64,000 nucleotides of DNA from an uncultured Porphyromonadaceae bacterium (GTDB lineage: Bacteria > Bacteroidota > Bacteroidia > Bacteroidales > Muribaculaceae), in assembly GCA_902489275.1 (NCBI GenBank), contig CABTZK010000008.1:8996-72995 (forward strand), read 5' to 3'. A program made the position numbers and the translations under genes. The notes beneath the pieces are model-generated. The model searched no databases, was not told where the DNA came from, and saw only the letters and a program-made list of their open reading frames with translations. Positions 1 through 8,429 of the stretch are shown piece by piece (positions within the stretch are counted from its first letter, which is position 1; every line of letters begins with the position of its first letter).

Positions 1-1383
1 GTGTCCGATGTGGATACCCACGTGATTCCCAAAGGGTTGAACGAGGACGTGATTCGCACCATCTCGCAACTCAAGGGCGAACCCGAGTGGCTGCTGGAAT
101 TCCGTCTCAAAGCCTATCGCTACCTGGAAACCATCAAGCAGCCTCACTGGGGGCACGTCAATGTGCCTGAGCTTGACCTGCAGGCCATCAGCTACTATGC
201 CGCCCCTAAGCCTAAGAATGGCAACGAGAAAAAAGAGATTGACCCCGAGGTGAAAAAGACCTTTGACAAACTCGGCATTCCCCTGGAGGAGCAGATGCGG
301 CTCTCGGGCATGGCCGTGGATGCCATTATGGACAGCGTGAGCGTGCGCACGACCTATCGCGAGAAGCTCGCCGAGCTGGGAGTCATCTTCTGCTCCATCA
401 GCGAGGCCGTGAAGGACTATCCCGACTTGGTGAGGAAATACTTGGGTACAGTGGTGCCCTACCGCGACAATTTCTATGCCGCGCTCAACTCGGCCGTGTT
501 CAGCGACGGGTCGTTTGTCTATATTCCCAAGGGTGTGCGCTGCCCCATGGAGCTGTCGAGCTACTTCCGCATCAACGCGGCCAACACGGGGCAATTTGAG
601 CGCACGCTCATTGTGGCCGATGACGATGCCTACGTGTCGTACCTCGAAGGCTGCACTGCCCCGCAGCGCGACGAGAACCAGCTGCACGCCGCAATCGTGG
701 AGATTATTGTCGAGGACCGCGCCGAAGTGAAGTACAGCACGGTGCAAAACTGGTATCCCGGCGACAAGAACGGCAAGGGCGGCATCTACAACTTGGTGAC
801 CAAGCGCGGCCTGTGCCGTGGCGACTACTCCAAGCTCTCGTGGACACAAGTCGAGACGGGCAGCGCCATCACGTGGAAATATCCCAGTTGCGTCTTGAAA
901 GGCGACAACTCGGTGGGCGAGTTCTACTCGGTGGCGCTCACTCGCAACTACCAGGAAGCCGACACGGGCACCAAAATGATACACCTGGGCAAGAACACCC
1001 GCAGCACGATTGTGTCGAAAGGCATCAGTGCCGGCCATAGCCAGAACAGCTACCGCGGCATGGTGAAAATCGCCCCCCAAGCCGTCAATTGCCGAAACTA
1101 CACGCAGTGCGACAGCTTGCTGCTCACCCCCACGAGCGGTGCTCACACATTTCCCGTGATTGAGGTGGGCAACGACTCCAGCATGGTGGAGCATGAGGCC
1201 ACCACGAGCAAAATCAACGAGGAGCAAATCTTCTACTGCAACCAGCGCGGCATCAGCACCGAGGACGCGGTGGGGCTCATTGTCAATGGCTACGCCAAGG
1301 AGGTGATGGCTAAGTTGCCCATGGAGTTCGCTGTCGAGGCGCAAAAGCTGCTCAGCGTCTCGTTAGAAGGCTCTGTAGGGTAG
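1..1383 (+). CDS. sufB: SufB, Fe-S cluster assembly scaffold (5' end probably cut by the window)
   Basis: SufB is the scaffold subunit of the cytosolic SufBCD complex; it takes sulfur from SufS/SufE and builds Fe-S clusters with the SufC ATPase and SufD. 460 residues are visible and match the family to the end. The conserved Cys of NYTQCDS falls at about residue 370, the position of the key Cys of E. coli SufB. Family members normally have some 15-25 residues before the SDV(D/N)T segment seen here. The GTG at base 1 is therefore more likely an internal Val than a start, and the gene is probably partial. sufC, sufD and sufS follow, but a foreign-looking gene separates sufB from sufC. Confidence 0.95.
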   Translation: MSDVDTHVIPKGLNEDVIRTISQLKGEPEWLLEFRLKAYRYLETIKQPHWGHVNVPELDLQAISYYAAPKPKNGNEKKEIDPEVKKTFDKLGIPLEEQMRLSGMAVDAIMDSVSVRTTYREKLAELGVIFCSISEAVKDYPDLVRKYLGTVVPYRDNFYAALNSAVFSDGSFVYIPKGVRCPMELSSYFRINAANTGQFERTLIVADDDAYVSYLEGCTAPQRDENQLHAAIVEIIVEDRAEVKYSTVQNWYPGDKNGKGGIYNLVTKRGLCRGDYSKLSWTQVETGSAITWKYPSCVLKGDNSVGEFYSVALTRNYQEADTGTKMIHLGKNTRSTIVSKGISAGHSQNSYRGMVKIAPQAVNCRNYTQCDSLLLTPTSGAHTFPVIEVGNDSSMVEHEATTSKINEEQIFYCNQRGISTEDAVGLIVNGYAKEVMAKLPMEFAVEAQKLLSVSLEGSVG

Positions 1384-1399
1384 AAAGGAATGGTTTAGC

Positions 1400-2326
1400 A
1401 TGAAATATTCGGAATTGAATAAGGAATTGGAACATAAATTTCGAGGGAATGATTTTGCCTTTGTAACGAGTGCTTTGCAACAATCAAATCGAGATGAAAT
1501 TGTAGATAATAAGTTTTATGATGTTGTTTCTGAAGAGGCTGTTGCTTACGTTTCTCAAGAAAGGTTCTGTTTGCCTTTGGAGTATGATGTTCCATTCCCG
1601 CCCCCATTGCAAGTAGACTTTACCTTTATTGATCTTTTTGCTGGTATAGGCGGTTTTAGAATTCCTTTGCAATGGGAAAATGGCCGATGCGTTTTCTCAT
1701 CAGAATTCAATGCGCACGCCCAAAGTGTGTATCATGCTAATTATGGTGAATATCCTTTTGGAGATATTACCAAAATTCCTTTGGAATTTATTCCCAAGCA
1801 CGATGTTCTTGCTGCGGGTTTCCCTTGCCAACCGTTCAGTATATCTGGGAAAATGAAAGGATTTGAGGATACGCGTGGTACCCTTATATATAACGTCTTC
1901 AAGATTGTCGAGGCGAAGCGACCTAAAGTCATCTTGTTGGAGAATGTTAAACATCTCCTGTATCATGATCAGGGGAATGCGTTTGAATCTGTTGAAGTAA
2001 AATTTGACATCCCTATTACACACAATATCATATCGATTGTCAAGGAAAAAATTCAACCTTCGACAGTGAAAAGATTCTATGTATTATCTACTCAACCTGA
2101 ATTGAGTGATGATCAAGTAGAAATAGAAAAAGATATTAATCAAATTAAAAATACCCATGGTTGTCAGTTGGTTGTTAATGGTGTACTGCCAACAATTAAA
2201 TATTACCTAAGATTATTGTCAGATACTTCTGCTTTTGTTAAGCATTATGCAGACCTCATGGAAAAGGATAATTCCATTACATTTGAGCATAGGCAAGAAT
2301 GGAATGATTTAGTGTCAAATTTATAA
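1400..2326 (+). CDS. DNA cytosine-5 methyltransferase N-terminal half joined to a restriction-endonuclease-like C-terminus (probable R-M remnant)
   Basis: 308 codons. Residues about 70-195 carry C5-methyltransferase motifs: I (DLFAGIGGFR, from residue 78), IV (GFPCQPFS, catalytic Cys 143) and VI (ENVK, Glu 181). The chain then leaves the family at HDQGNAFE (residue 196). Motif VIII, the target-recognition domain and motifs IX-X, about half of a normal enzyme, are missing. Residues about 197-308 instead read like the C-terminal end of a type II restriction endonuclease (KRFYVLST, then GCQLVVNGVLPTIKYYLRLL); from memory this is SacI-like, but I cannot confirm the family. The simplest reading is an in-frame deletion fusing adjacent M and R genes. 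The gene is AT-rich (sampled lines 25-45 % GC against 60 % in sufB), which suggests transfer. Methylation activity is unlikely. Confidence 0.8.
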   Translation: MKYSELNKELEHKFRGNDFAFVTSALQQSNRDEIVDNKFYDVVSEEAVAYVSQERFCLPLEYDVPFPPPLQVDFTFIDLFAGIGGFRIPLQWENGRCVFSSEFNAHAQSVYHANYGEYPFGDITKIPLEFIPKHDVLAAGFPCQPFSISGKMKGFEDTRGTLIYNVFKIVEAKRPKVILLENVKHLLYHDQGNAFESVEVKFDIPITHNIISIVKEKIQPSTVKRFYVLSTQPELSDDQVEIEKDINQIKNTHGCQLVVNGVLPTIKYYLRLLSDTSAFVKHYADLMEKDNSITFEHRQEWNDLVSNL

Positions 2327-2333
2327 TATTACT

Positions 2334-3104
2334 ATGTTAGAAATCAAAGACCTGCATGCCTCTATCGAAGGCAAGGAAATATTGAAAGGCATCAACCTCA
2401 CGGTCAATCCGGGCGAGGTGCATGCCATCATGGGCCCCAATGGGTCAGGCAAGTCAACCCTGAGCGCTGTGCTCACGGGCAATCCAGCCTACACGGTGAC
2501 TGGCGGCACCGCCACGTTTTGCGGCAAGGACCTGTTGGCGCTCTCGCCCGAGGACCGTGCCCACGAGGGCCTGTTCTTGAGCTTCCAGTACCCCGTAGAG
2601 ATTCCGGGAGTGTCGATGGTCAACTTCATGCGCGCCGCTATCAACGAGAAGCGCAAGTACTTTGGGCAGGCACCCTTGGGCGCGAGCGACTTTTTGAAGC
2701 TCATGCGCGAGAAGCGCGCGGTGGTGCAGCTTGACAACAAGCTGGCCTCGCGTGCCGTGAACGAGGGGTTCTCGGGTGGCGAGAAGAAGCGCAACGAGGT
2801 TTTCCAAATGGCGATGCTGGAGCCCAAGTTGAGCATCCTCGACGAGACCGACAGCGGGCTTGACATTGACGCCCTGCGCGTCGTGGCCAGTGGCGTGAAT
2901 ACGCTCAAGAGCGCCAACAACGCCACCATCGTCATCACCCACTACCAGCGCCTGCTCGACTATATTAAGCCCGACTTTGTGCACGTACTCTATAAGGGTC
3001 GCATCGCGATGAGCGCGGGACCCGAGCTTGCGCTTGAGCTTGAGGAGAAGGGCTACGACTGGATCAAGGAGCAGGTCGACAACGCTCCCGGCAACGCCCG
3101 CTAA
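2334..3104 (+). CDS. sufC: SufC, Fe-S assembly ATPase
   Basis: Soluble ABC-type ATPase that drives conformational change of the SufBCD scaffold. At 256 residues it has the usual length. Walker A is GPNGSGKST at residues 34-42, the signature is FSGGEKKRNE near residue 146, and Walker B is LSILDETDSGLD, with the ETDSGLD form typical of SufC. It begins 7 bases after the stop of the methyltransferase remnant, so its translation may now depend on readthrough from that insert. sufD follows after a 134-base gap in which I see no gene. Confidence 0.97.
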   Translation: MLEIKDLHASIEGKEILKGINLTVNPGEVHAIMGPNGSGKSTLSAVLTGNPAYTVTGGTATFCGKDLLALSPEDRAHEGLFLSFQYPVEIPGVSMVNFMRAAINEKRKYFGQAPLGASDFLKLMREKRAVVQLDNKLASRAVNEGFSGGEKKRNEVFQMAMLEPKLSILDETDSGLDIDALRVVASGVNTLKSANNATIVITHYQRLLDYIKPDFVHVLYKGRIAMSAGPELALELEEKGYDWIKEQVDNAPGNAR

Positions 3105-3238
3105 CCTCGCTTAGGCGCCGATGCCAGATCTCCCAAGAGCAGCAGCCAGGAATGGCTTCTTGAGCGCGACTCCTCAAAAACGTCCCTGGAGGCTGATGCA
3201 GAGCGCAAAGAAAATTGGAAAACAAAACACAACATGCA

Positions 3239-4603
3239 ATGACTACAGCATTAAAGCAATATATCGACCTATTCAAGGAGTACCGAAGCGCGATCGAGGC
3301 ACAAGCCCCACAGGCTCTCAACAGTTTGCGCGACAGTGCCCTGCAAGCGCTTGACGGTGCCCAGCTCCCCACGAAAGGGCAAGAGGACTATGAGGCTACC
3401 GACCTGGAAAAGGTGTTCGCGCCCGACTATGGCGTGAATGTCAACCGCACCCAGTTCACTGCCGATGCTGCCAATGCCTTTCGCTGCGATGTGCCCAACA
3501 TGAGCACCTGTCTCTACTTCTTTTTCAATGACATCTTCCGCCCCAGCCGCACAGCGGGAATCAACACGGGCGGCGTGGTGGTGGAGACGTTTGCCGAAGC
3601 CCAGAAGAATCATCCCGAGATTTTGCAAAAGCACTTGGGCTCGATAGCTGACCTCAACAAGCCCGAGGTCGCGCTCAACACGCTACTGGCGCAAGACGGC
3701 ATGCTCATCTACATCCCCAATGGCGTCACCGCCGAGAAACCTATCCAGCTGGTCAACATCTACAATGCCGCAGCGCCTGTCATGGCCGTTCGCCGCCTGC
3801 TCATCGTGGTGGGCGAGAACGCTCACGGCCGCTTGCTGGTGTGCGACCACACGCAAAACAAGGATATGAATTACTTGGGCAGCCAGGTCATCGAGATTGT
3901 GGCGTTGAAAAACTCCACCTTCGACTATTACGACCTGGAGGAGACTGCCGAGAGGACGCATCGCGTGTCGTCGGTCTACATTAGCCAGCAAGAGGGCAGC
4001 AATGTGCTGGTCGATGGAATCACCTTCCTCAATGGCTTCACGCGCAACGATTACTACGTCGATGTCGACGGCGAGCATTGCGAGACCCATCTGCTGGGCA
4101 TGACCATTGCTTCAGGCCGCCAACACGTTGACAACCACACGCTCATCAACCACAACGCTCCACACTGCCACAGCAATGAGATGTTCAAGTATGTGCTGAA
4201 CGACAACGCCATCGGTGCCTTTGCCGGCAAGATCCTGGTTGCGCCCAACTGCCCGCGCATTGATGCCTACCAGGGCAACCGCAACATTGTGGCGGCTCCC
4301 ACAGCTAAAATGTACAGCAAGCCGCAACTTGAGATTTACACCGATGATGTGAAGTGCTCCCACGGCACGGCCATCGGCCAGCTCGACGAGGAGGCGCTCT
4401 TCTACATGCGCACCCGTGGCATCTCGGAGAAGGAAGCGCGCATGCTGCTCATGCAGGCGTTCATGAGCGATGTGATTGACAGCATACGCATGGATTCGCT
4501 CAAGGATCGCTTGCACCACCTCGTGGAGAAGCGTTTCAAGGGGCAGTTGGCCATGTGTGGCGAGTGTACCGCAAATTGCAACAATAAAACAGAGAACCGT
4601 TAA
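3239..4603 (+). CDS. sufD: SufD, Fe-S assembly scaffold subunit
   Basis: SufB-related subunit of the SufBCD complex, needed for iron delivery and complex stability. The ATG at 3239 gives 454 residues (MTTALKQYIDLF). An in-frame TTG at 3215 would add eight residues without a better ribosome site, so I prefer the ATG. The C-terminal SufBD core is clear, including KCSHGTAIGQLDEE, whose His matches the functionally important SufD His, and the FYMRTRGIS segment shared with SufB. A Cys-containing tail (CGECTANCNN) ends the protein. sufS starts within 10 bases of its stop, so the two are probably co-translated. Confidence 0.95.
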   Translation: MTTALKQYIDLFKEYRSAIEAQAPQALNSLRDSALQALDGAQLPTKGQEDYEATDLEKVFAPDYGVNVNRTQFTADAANAFRCDVPNMSTCLYFFFNDIFRPSRTAGINTGGVVVETFAEAQKNHPEILQKHLGSIADLNKPEVALNTLLAQDGMLIYIPNGVTAEKPIQLVNIYNAAAPVMAVRRLLIVVGENAHGRLLVCDHTQNKDMNYLGSQVIEIVALKNSTFDYYDLEETAERTHRVSSVYISQQEGSNVLVDGITFLNGFTRNDYYVDVDGEHCETHLLGMTIASGRQHVDNHTLINHNAPHCHSNEMFKYVLNDNAIGAFAGKILVAPNCPRIDAYQGNRNIVAAPTAKMYSKPQLEIYTDDVKCSHGTAIGQLDEEALFYMRTRGISEKEARMLLMQAFMSDVIDSIRMDSLKDRLHHLVEKRFKGQLAMCGECTANCNNKTENR

Positions 4604-4612
4604 CACAGAGTG

Positions 4613-5836
4613 ATGATGTCACAACCATTAGATATTGCTCAAATCAGGTCAGAGTACCCCATCCTGAACCGGGAGATTGAGGGGCACCCGTTGATTTACC
4701 TTGACAATGCCGCCACCTCGCAGACACCGCGCCGTGTGGTGGAGACGATTGACAGCATGTACTACCGGCACAAGGCCAATGTGCACCGCGGCATTCACAC
4801 GATTTCCCAGGAGGCGACCGACAGGGTCGAGGCCACTCGCGAGAAGGTGCGCGACTACATCAATGCCGCATCGACCGAGGAAATTATCTTCACCCGCGGC
4901 ACCACCGAGGGCATTAACCTTGTGGCCTCGTCGTTTGGCGACATGCTCTACAATGGCGACGAGATTATCCTCACCACCATGGAGCACCACAGCAATATCG
5001 TGCCTTGGCAACTCATTGGGCATCGCAAGCGCATCCGCATCCGCGTGGTGCCCATCAACGACCGTGGAGAGCTTGACCTGGAGGCTTACGAAGACTTGTT
5101 CACCGAATCCACCCGCTTTGTGTCGCTTGCTCACGTGAGCAACGTGCTGGGTACCATCAACCCCGTGAAAGAGATGATCGCGATTGCCCACCGCCACGGC
5201 GTGCCAGTGCTCGTCGATGGCGCTCAGGCCGTGCCCCACATGCGTGTTGACGTGCGTGACCTGGATTGCGACTTCTACGCTTTCTCAAGCCACAAGATGT
5301 ATGGGCCTGCAGGTGTGGGCGTGCTCTATGGCAAGAAGCACTGGCTCAACACCATGACTCCCTATCAAGGTGGCGGCGAGATGATTGGAGCGGTGACTTT
5401 TGAGCGCACGACTTTTGCCGACCTGCCCTATAAGTTCGAGGCCGGGACACCCGACTTTGTGGATGTAGCGGCTTTTGGCACAGCTATCGACTACTTGAAA
5501 GACCTTGGCATTGAGCGCATCGCCGCCCACGAGAAAGAATTGCTTGAGGTCGCTACTCGCGAATTGCTTGCCGTCGAGGGCATGCGCATCTTTGGCACGG
5601 CCACCGACAAGAGCTCGGTCATTTCGTTCCTCGTGCGCGACATCAGCAGCTACGACCTGGGGCTGCTGCTCGACAAGCTGGGCGTAGCCGTGCGCACGGG
5701 GCATCATTGTGCCCAGCCGCTCATGCAGCGCTATGGCGTGCAAGGCATGGTCAGAGCCTCTTTTGCCGTCTACAACACACTCGACGAGGTGCGCCAGTTT
5801 GCCGCTGCTGTCAAGCGTGTCGCTGCGATGTTCTGA
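4613..5836 (+). CDS. sufS: SufS, group II cysteine desulfurase
   Basis: PLP enzyme that converts cysteine to alanine and leaves a persulfide for SufE and SufB. About 407 residues, the usual size. The PLP Lys lies in SSHKMYGP (about residue 227) and the catalytic Cys in RTGHHCAQP (about residue 366), within the group II short active-site loop. The N-terminal YLDNAATSQTP motif is also conserved. The start is GTG 4610, ATG 4613 or ATG 4616, all in frame; I use the first ATG. It is the last gene of the main suf run, and a hairpin follows about 30 bases after the stop. Confidence 0.96.
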   Translation: MMSQPLDIAQIRSEYPILNREIEGHPLIYLDNAATSQTPRRVVETIDSMYYRHKANVHRGIHTISQEATDRVEATREKVRDYINAASTEEIIFTRGTTEGINLVASSFGDMLYNGDEIILTTMEHHSNIVPWQLIGHRKRIRIRVVPINDRGELDLEAYEDLFTESTRFVSLAHVSNVLGTINPVKEMIAIAHRHGVPVLVDGAQAVPHMRVDVRDLDCDFYAFSSHKMYGPAGVGVLYGKKHWLNTMTPYQGGGEMIGAVTFERTTFADLPYKFEAGTPDFVDVAAFGTAIDYLKDLGIERIAAHEKELLEVATRELLAVEGMRIFGTATDKSSVISFLVRDISSYDLGLLLDKLGVAVRTGHHCAQPLMQRYGVQGMVRASFAVYNTLDEVRQFAAAVKRVAAMF

Positions 5837-5866
5837 CACGTTCCCCTCGGCCAGGAATCCCACAAA

Positions 5867-5901
5867 AAAATAGCGGAGGCAATCGCTGCTTCTGCTATTT
5901 T
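5867..5901 (+). terminator. Hairpin after sufS
   Basis: Outer arms AAAATAGC (5867-5874) and GCTATTTT (5894-5901) pair exactly, with weaker pairing inside. It starts 30 bases after the sufS stop and ends in a T run, as expected for an intrinsic terminator closing the suf operon. Confidence 0.6.
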
Positions 5902-6120
5902 GCTGTTACAATTGTTTACAATTGTACTTAAAATCACTACTAAGAATATTTTTATCCATGTTTTAAGTCTAAATTCCCCTCTAAACTCTTACAATAACCC
6001 TATTGCGTTTTGAATGCTGCAAATTAACTAAAAATGTTCCGGTTTCCTTCGGTTTCCAAGGTAACAAATCAGTAAATTTATCACGAGCGCGCGTCACATG
6101 GAAATCCCCATCTCATCAGA

Positions 6121-6152
6121 ATTGCAGAATTGAGAATAATTTTGTACTTTTA
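6121..6152 (+). promoter_or_regulatory. Candidate promoter of sufE
   Basis: ATTG at 6121-6124, exactly 20 bases, then TACTTTTA at 6145-6152. One mismatch to each of the Bacteroidetes boxes (TTTG and TAnnTTTG). It suggests sufE is transcribed separately from sufBCDS. Confidence 0.5.
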
Positions 6153-6223
6153 CACATTTAATTAAAACATTGCCTGTGACTGCCCGGCGTGCAGAACTGG
6201 CAGGCAGGGCTAAACGTTTGATT

Positions 6224-6652
6224 ATGTTAACGATTAACGAATTGCAAGACGAGATAATTGAAGAGTTTCAGGGGTTCACCGACTGGATGGACCGCTACGC
6301 CCTCATCATCGACATGGGCAACGCCCTGCCGACCCTTGACGAGAAGTACAAGACTCCATCCAACTTGATCGACGGTTGCCAAAGCCGCGTGTGGCTGCAA
6401 GCCGACTATGACGACGACAAGGTCACGCTGCAGGCCGACAGCGACGCCATCATCGTGAAAGGCATCATTGCGATGCTTGTGCGCGTGCTGAGCGGCCGCA
6501 CCCCGCAAGAGATTCTCGATGCCGAGCTTTATTTTATCGACCGCATCGGCCTTCACGAGCACTTGAGCCCCACCCGCAGCAACGGCCTGCTGGCCATGGT
6601 CAAGCAAATCCGCACTTACGCTCTCGCTTTCAAGGCTAAGAATCAATGCTGA
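6224..6652 (+). CDS. sufE: SufE, sulfur acceptor of cysteine desulfurase
   Basis: Takes persulfide sulfur from SufS and hands it to SufB. The ATG at 6224 gives 142 residues, the normal SufE length. The open frame extends upstream to 6170, but that part is not SufE-like. The active Cys is at residue 52 (IDGCQSRVWL), and the family segment YFIDRIGLHEHLSPTRSNGL is present near the C-terminus. It lies 387 bases after sufS behind its own likely promoter, so supply of SufE may be tuned apart from the other Suf proteins. Confidence 0.95.
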   Translation: MLTINELQDEIIEEFQGFTDWMDRYALIIDMGNALPTLDEKYKTPSNLIDGCQSRVWLQADYDDDKVTLQADSDAIIVKGIIAMLVRVLSGRTPQEILDAELYFIDRIGLHEHLSPTRSNGLLAMVKQIRTYALAFKAKNQC

Positions 6653-6745
6653 CCACTTGTGGGAATGCCGTCGCCATGCGCATGACGGCAAGGTAACAAC
6701 AGCCAAACCAAATCATCAATTAACAATAAAAATACCACTTACACT

Positions 6746-8326
6746 ATGTTCAAAAACCATCCTAAAGGGTTAATCCCTGCTGCCCTGAGTAACATGGGCG
6801 AGCGTTTTGGCTATTACATCATGAATGCCGTGCTCTTGCTATTCTTGTGCTCGAAATTTGGCTTAAGCGACGAGACGAGCGGCATTATCTATTCCGTGTT
6901 TTACGCGCTCATCTATGTGCTTAGCCTTTTGGGTGGCATTATCGCCGACCGCACTCAAAACTACAAAGGCACCATCATGGCCGGTCTTGTGGTGATGGCG
7001 GCAGGATATGTGCTGCTCTCGTTCCCCATTATCTCGACGGCCAGCAACATCGGCTGGCTGTTGCCATTCACCTGCTTTGCCCTGCTGCTCATCGCCTTTG
7101 GCAACGGCTTGTTTAAAGGCAACTTGCAGGCTATCGTGGGTCAATTGTACGACAACTTCGAGGCCGAGGCTGCTCAGAAGGGGCCCGAGGCGCTCAAGGC
7201 TGTGCAAGGCAAGCGCGACAGCGGTTTCCAGATTTTCTACGTGTTCATCAACATTGGCGGCCTTGTGGCGCCATTCATTGCCCCCTACCTGCGCGAGTGG
7301 TGGTTAGGCACCAAGGGACTGCTCTACAATGCCGAGCTTCCCGCCCTGTGCCACAAGTTGCTGAATGGCGTGAACATGACGGGCGAGGAGACGGCCAACC
7401 TGCACAAGCTCATGCAAGAAGTGGGCGGCAATATTGACGACATGGCTGCATCCTGCTCCAGCTACTTGGAAGTGTTCAACACGGGCGTGCACTACTCGTT
7501 CATCGCTTCGGTCGTGGCTATGCTCATCTCGCTGTTCATCTTCATCGCTTTCAAGAAAATCTTCCCCACACCGGTCAAGAAAGAGGCTGCTGCAACGACC
7601 GACTACTCGGCCGAGGAGAAAAAAGCGATGGCTCGCGAAATCAAGCAGCGCATGTATGCCTTGTTTGCCGTGCTGGGCATTGCCATCTTCTTTTGGTTCT
7701 CATTCCACCAAAACGGGCAGTCGCTTTCGGTATTTGCCCGCGACTTCGTGAAAACCGACTCCATCGCTCCCGAGATTTGGCAAGCGGTGAACCCCTTCTT
7801 CGTGATTGTGCTCACGCCGATTATCATGTGGATTTTCAGCCTGTTGAGCAGTCGTGGCAAAGAAATCTCCACCCCTCGCAAGATCGCCTACGGTATGCTG
7901 ATAGCCGGCTTGGCCTACTTGTTCTTGCTTGTCTACTCCATGGTGAGCGGCTATCCCTCGGGCGAGGAGTTCAAGGGCATGGACGTGGCCGTTAAAGACG
8001 GCATGAAAGCCGGTCCGTGGGTGCTGATTGTGACCTACTTCTTCCTCACGGTTGCCGAGCTGTTTATTTCTCCCCTGGGCTTGTCGTTTGTCTCTAAAGT
8101 CGCTCCTAAGCACTTGCAAGGCGTTTGCCAGGGCTTGTGGCTTGGCGCGACCGCCTTGGGCAACTTGCTCATTTGGATTGGGCCGCTCATGTATAACAAG
8201 ATGCCGTTGTGGCAGTGCTGGGGCGTGTTCATGGCCGTGTGCCTCGTGTCCATGGGCGTGATGCTCGGCATGGTGAAGTGGCTTGAGCGAGTCACTGCCG
8301 ACAAGCCAGTGCCCGCGCAGGCATGA
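6746..8326 (+). CDS. POT/PTR family proton-coupled peptide transporter
   Basis: 526-residue polytopic inner-membrane protein of the major facilitator superfamily. The N-terminal helix carries NMGERFGYY, the E-x-x-E-R-F-x-Y-Y proton-coupling motif of POT transporters, though its first acidic residue is not conserved here. The segment FQIFYVFINIGGLVAPF (about residues 160-176) corresponds to the family's second signature. About 12-14 hydrophobic segments are visible, with a long hydrophilic insert around residues 185-245. The likely role is proton-driven uptake of di- and tripeptides. It is monocistronic and faces the ABC exporter genes across a shared hairpin terminator. Confidence 0.88.
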   Translation: MFKNHPKGLIPAALSNMGERFGYYIMNAVLLLFLCSKFGLSDETSGIIYSVFYALIYVLSLLGGIIADRTQNYKGTIMAGLVVMAAGYVLLSFPIISTASNIGWLLPFTCFALLLIAFGNGLFKGNLQAIVGQLYDNFEAEAAQKGPEALKAVQGKRDSGFQIFYVFINIGGLVAPFIAPYLREWWLGTKGLLYNAELPALCHKLLNGVNMTGEETANLHKLMQEVGGNIDDMAASCSSYLEVFNTGVHYSFIASVVAMLISLFIFIAFKKIFPTPVKKEAAATTDYSAEEKKAMAREIKQRMYALFAVLGIAIFFWFSFHQNGQSLSVFARDFVKTDSIAPEIWQAVNPFFVIVLTPIIMWIFSLLSSRGKEISTPRKIAYGMLIAGLAYLFLLVYSMVSGYPSGEEFKGMDVAVKDGMKAGPWVLIVTYFFLTVAELFISPLGLSFVSKVAPKHLQGVCQGLWLGATALGNLLIWIGPLMYNKMPLWQCWGVFMAVCLVSMGVMLGMVKWLERVTADKPVPAQA

Positions 8327-8358
8327 TGCTGAAGCCGTGACCATCATCAATCGCAAAA

Positions 8359-8398
8359 AGCCACCAGCAACCATTGAGTTGCTGGTGGCTTCTTTTGT
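8359..8398. terminator. Bidirectional terminator between convergent transporter genes
   Basis: Perfect 13-base arms AGCCACCAGCAAC (8359-8371) and GTTGCTGGTGGCT (8378-8390) around a 6-base loop. A-rich sequence precedes and TCTTTT follows, so it can end both the peptide transporter (+) and the ABC permease (-). Confidence 0.85.
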
Positions 8399-8429
8399 GC
8401 CATGCGTTACAAGACCACATTGCGTTTTT

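Larger units (their letters stand above)
5837..6223. other. Intergenic stretch between sufS and sufE
   Basis: No convincing gene. It holds a terminator-like hairpin just after sufS (5867-5901), two tandem copies of TTACAATTGT (5906-5925), an AT-rich middle, and a sigma-ABfr-type promoter for sufE (6121-6152). The last 70 bases before the sufE ATG form the leader. Confidence 0.7.

Noticed and set aside
3121..3354. Small plus-strand frame between sufC and sufD
   Set aside because: It runs into sufD in another frame and has no family signal or ribosome site.
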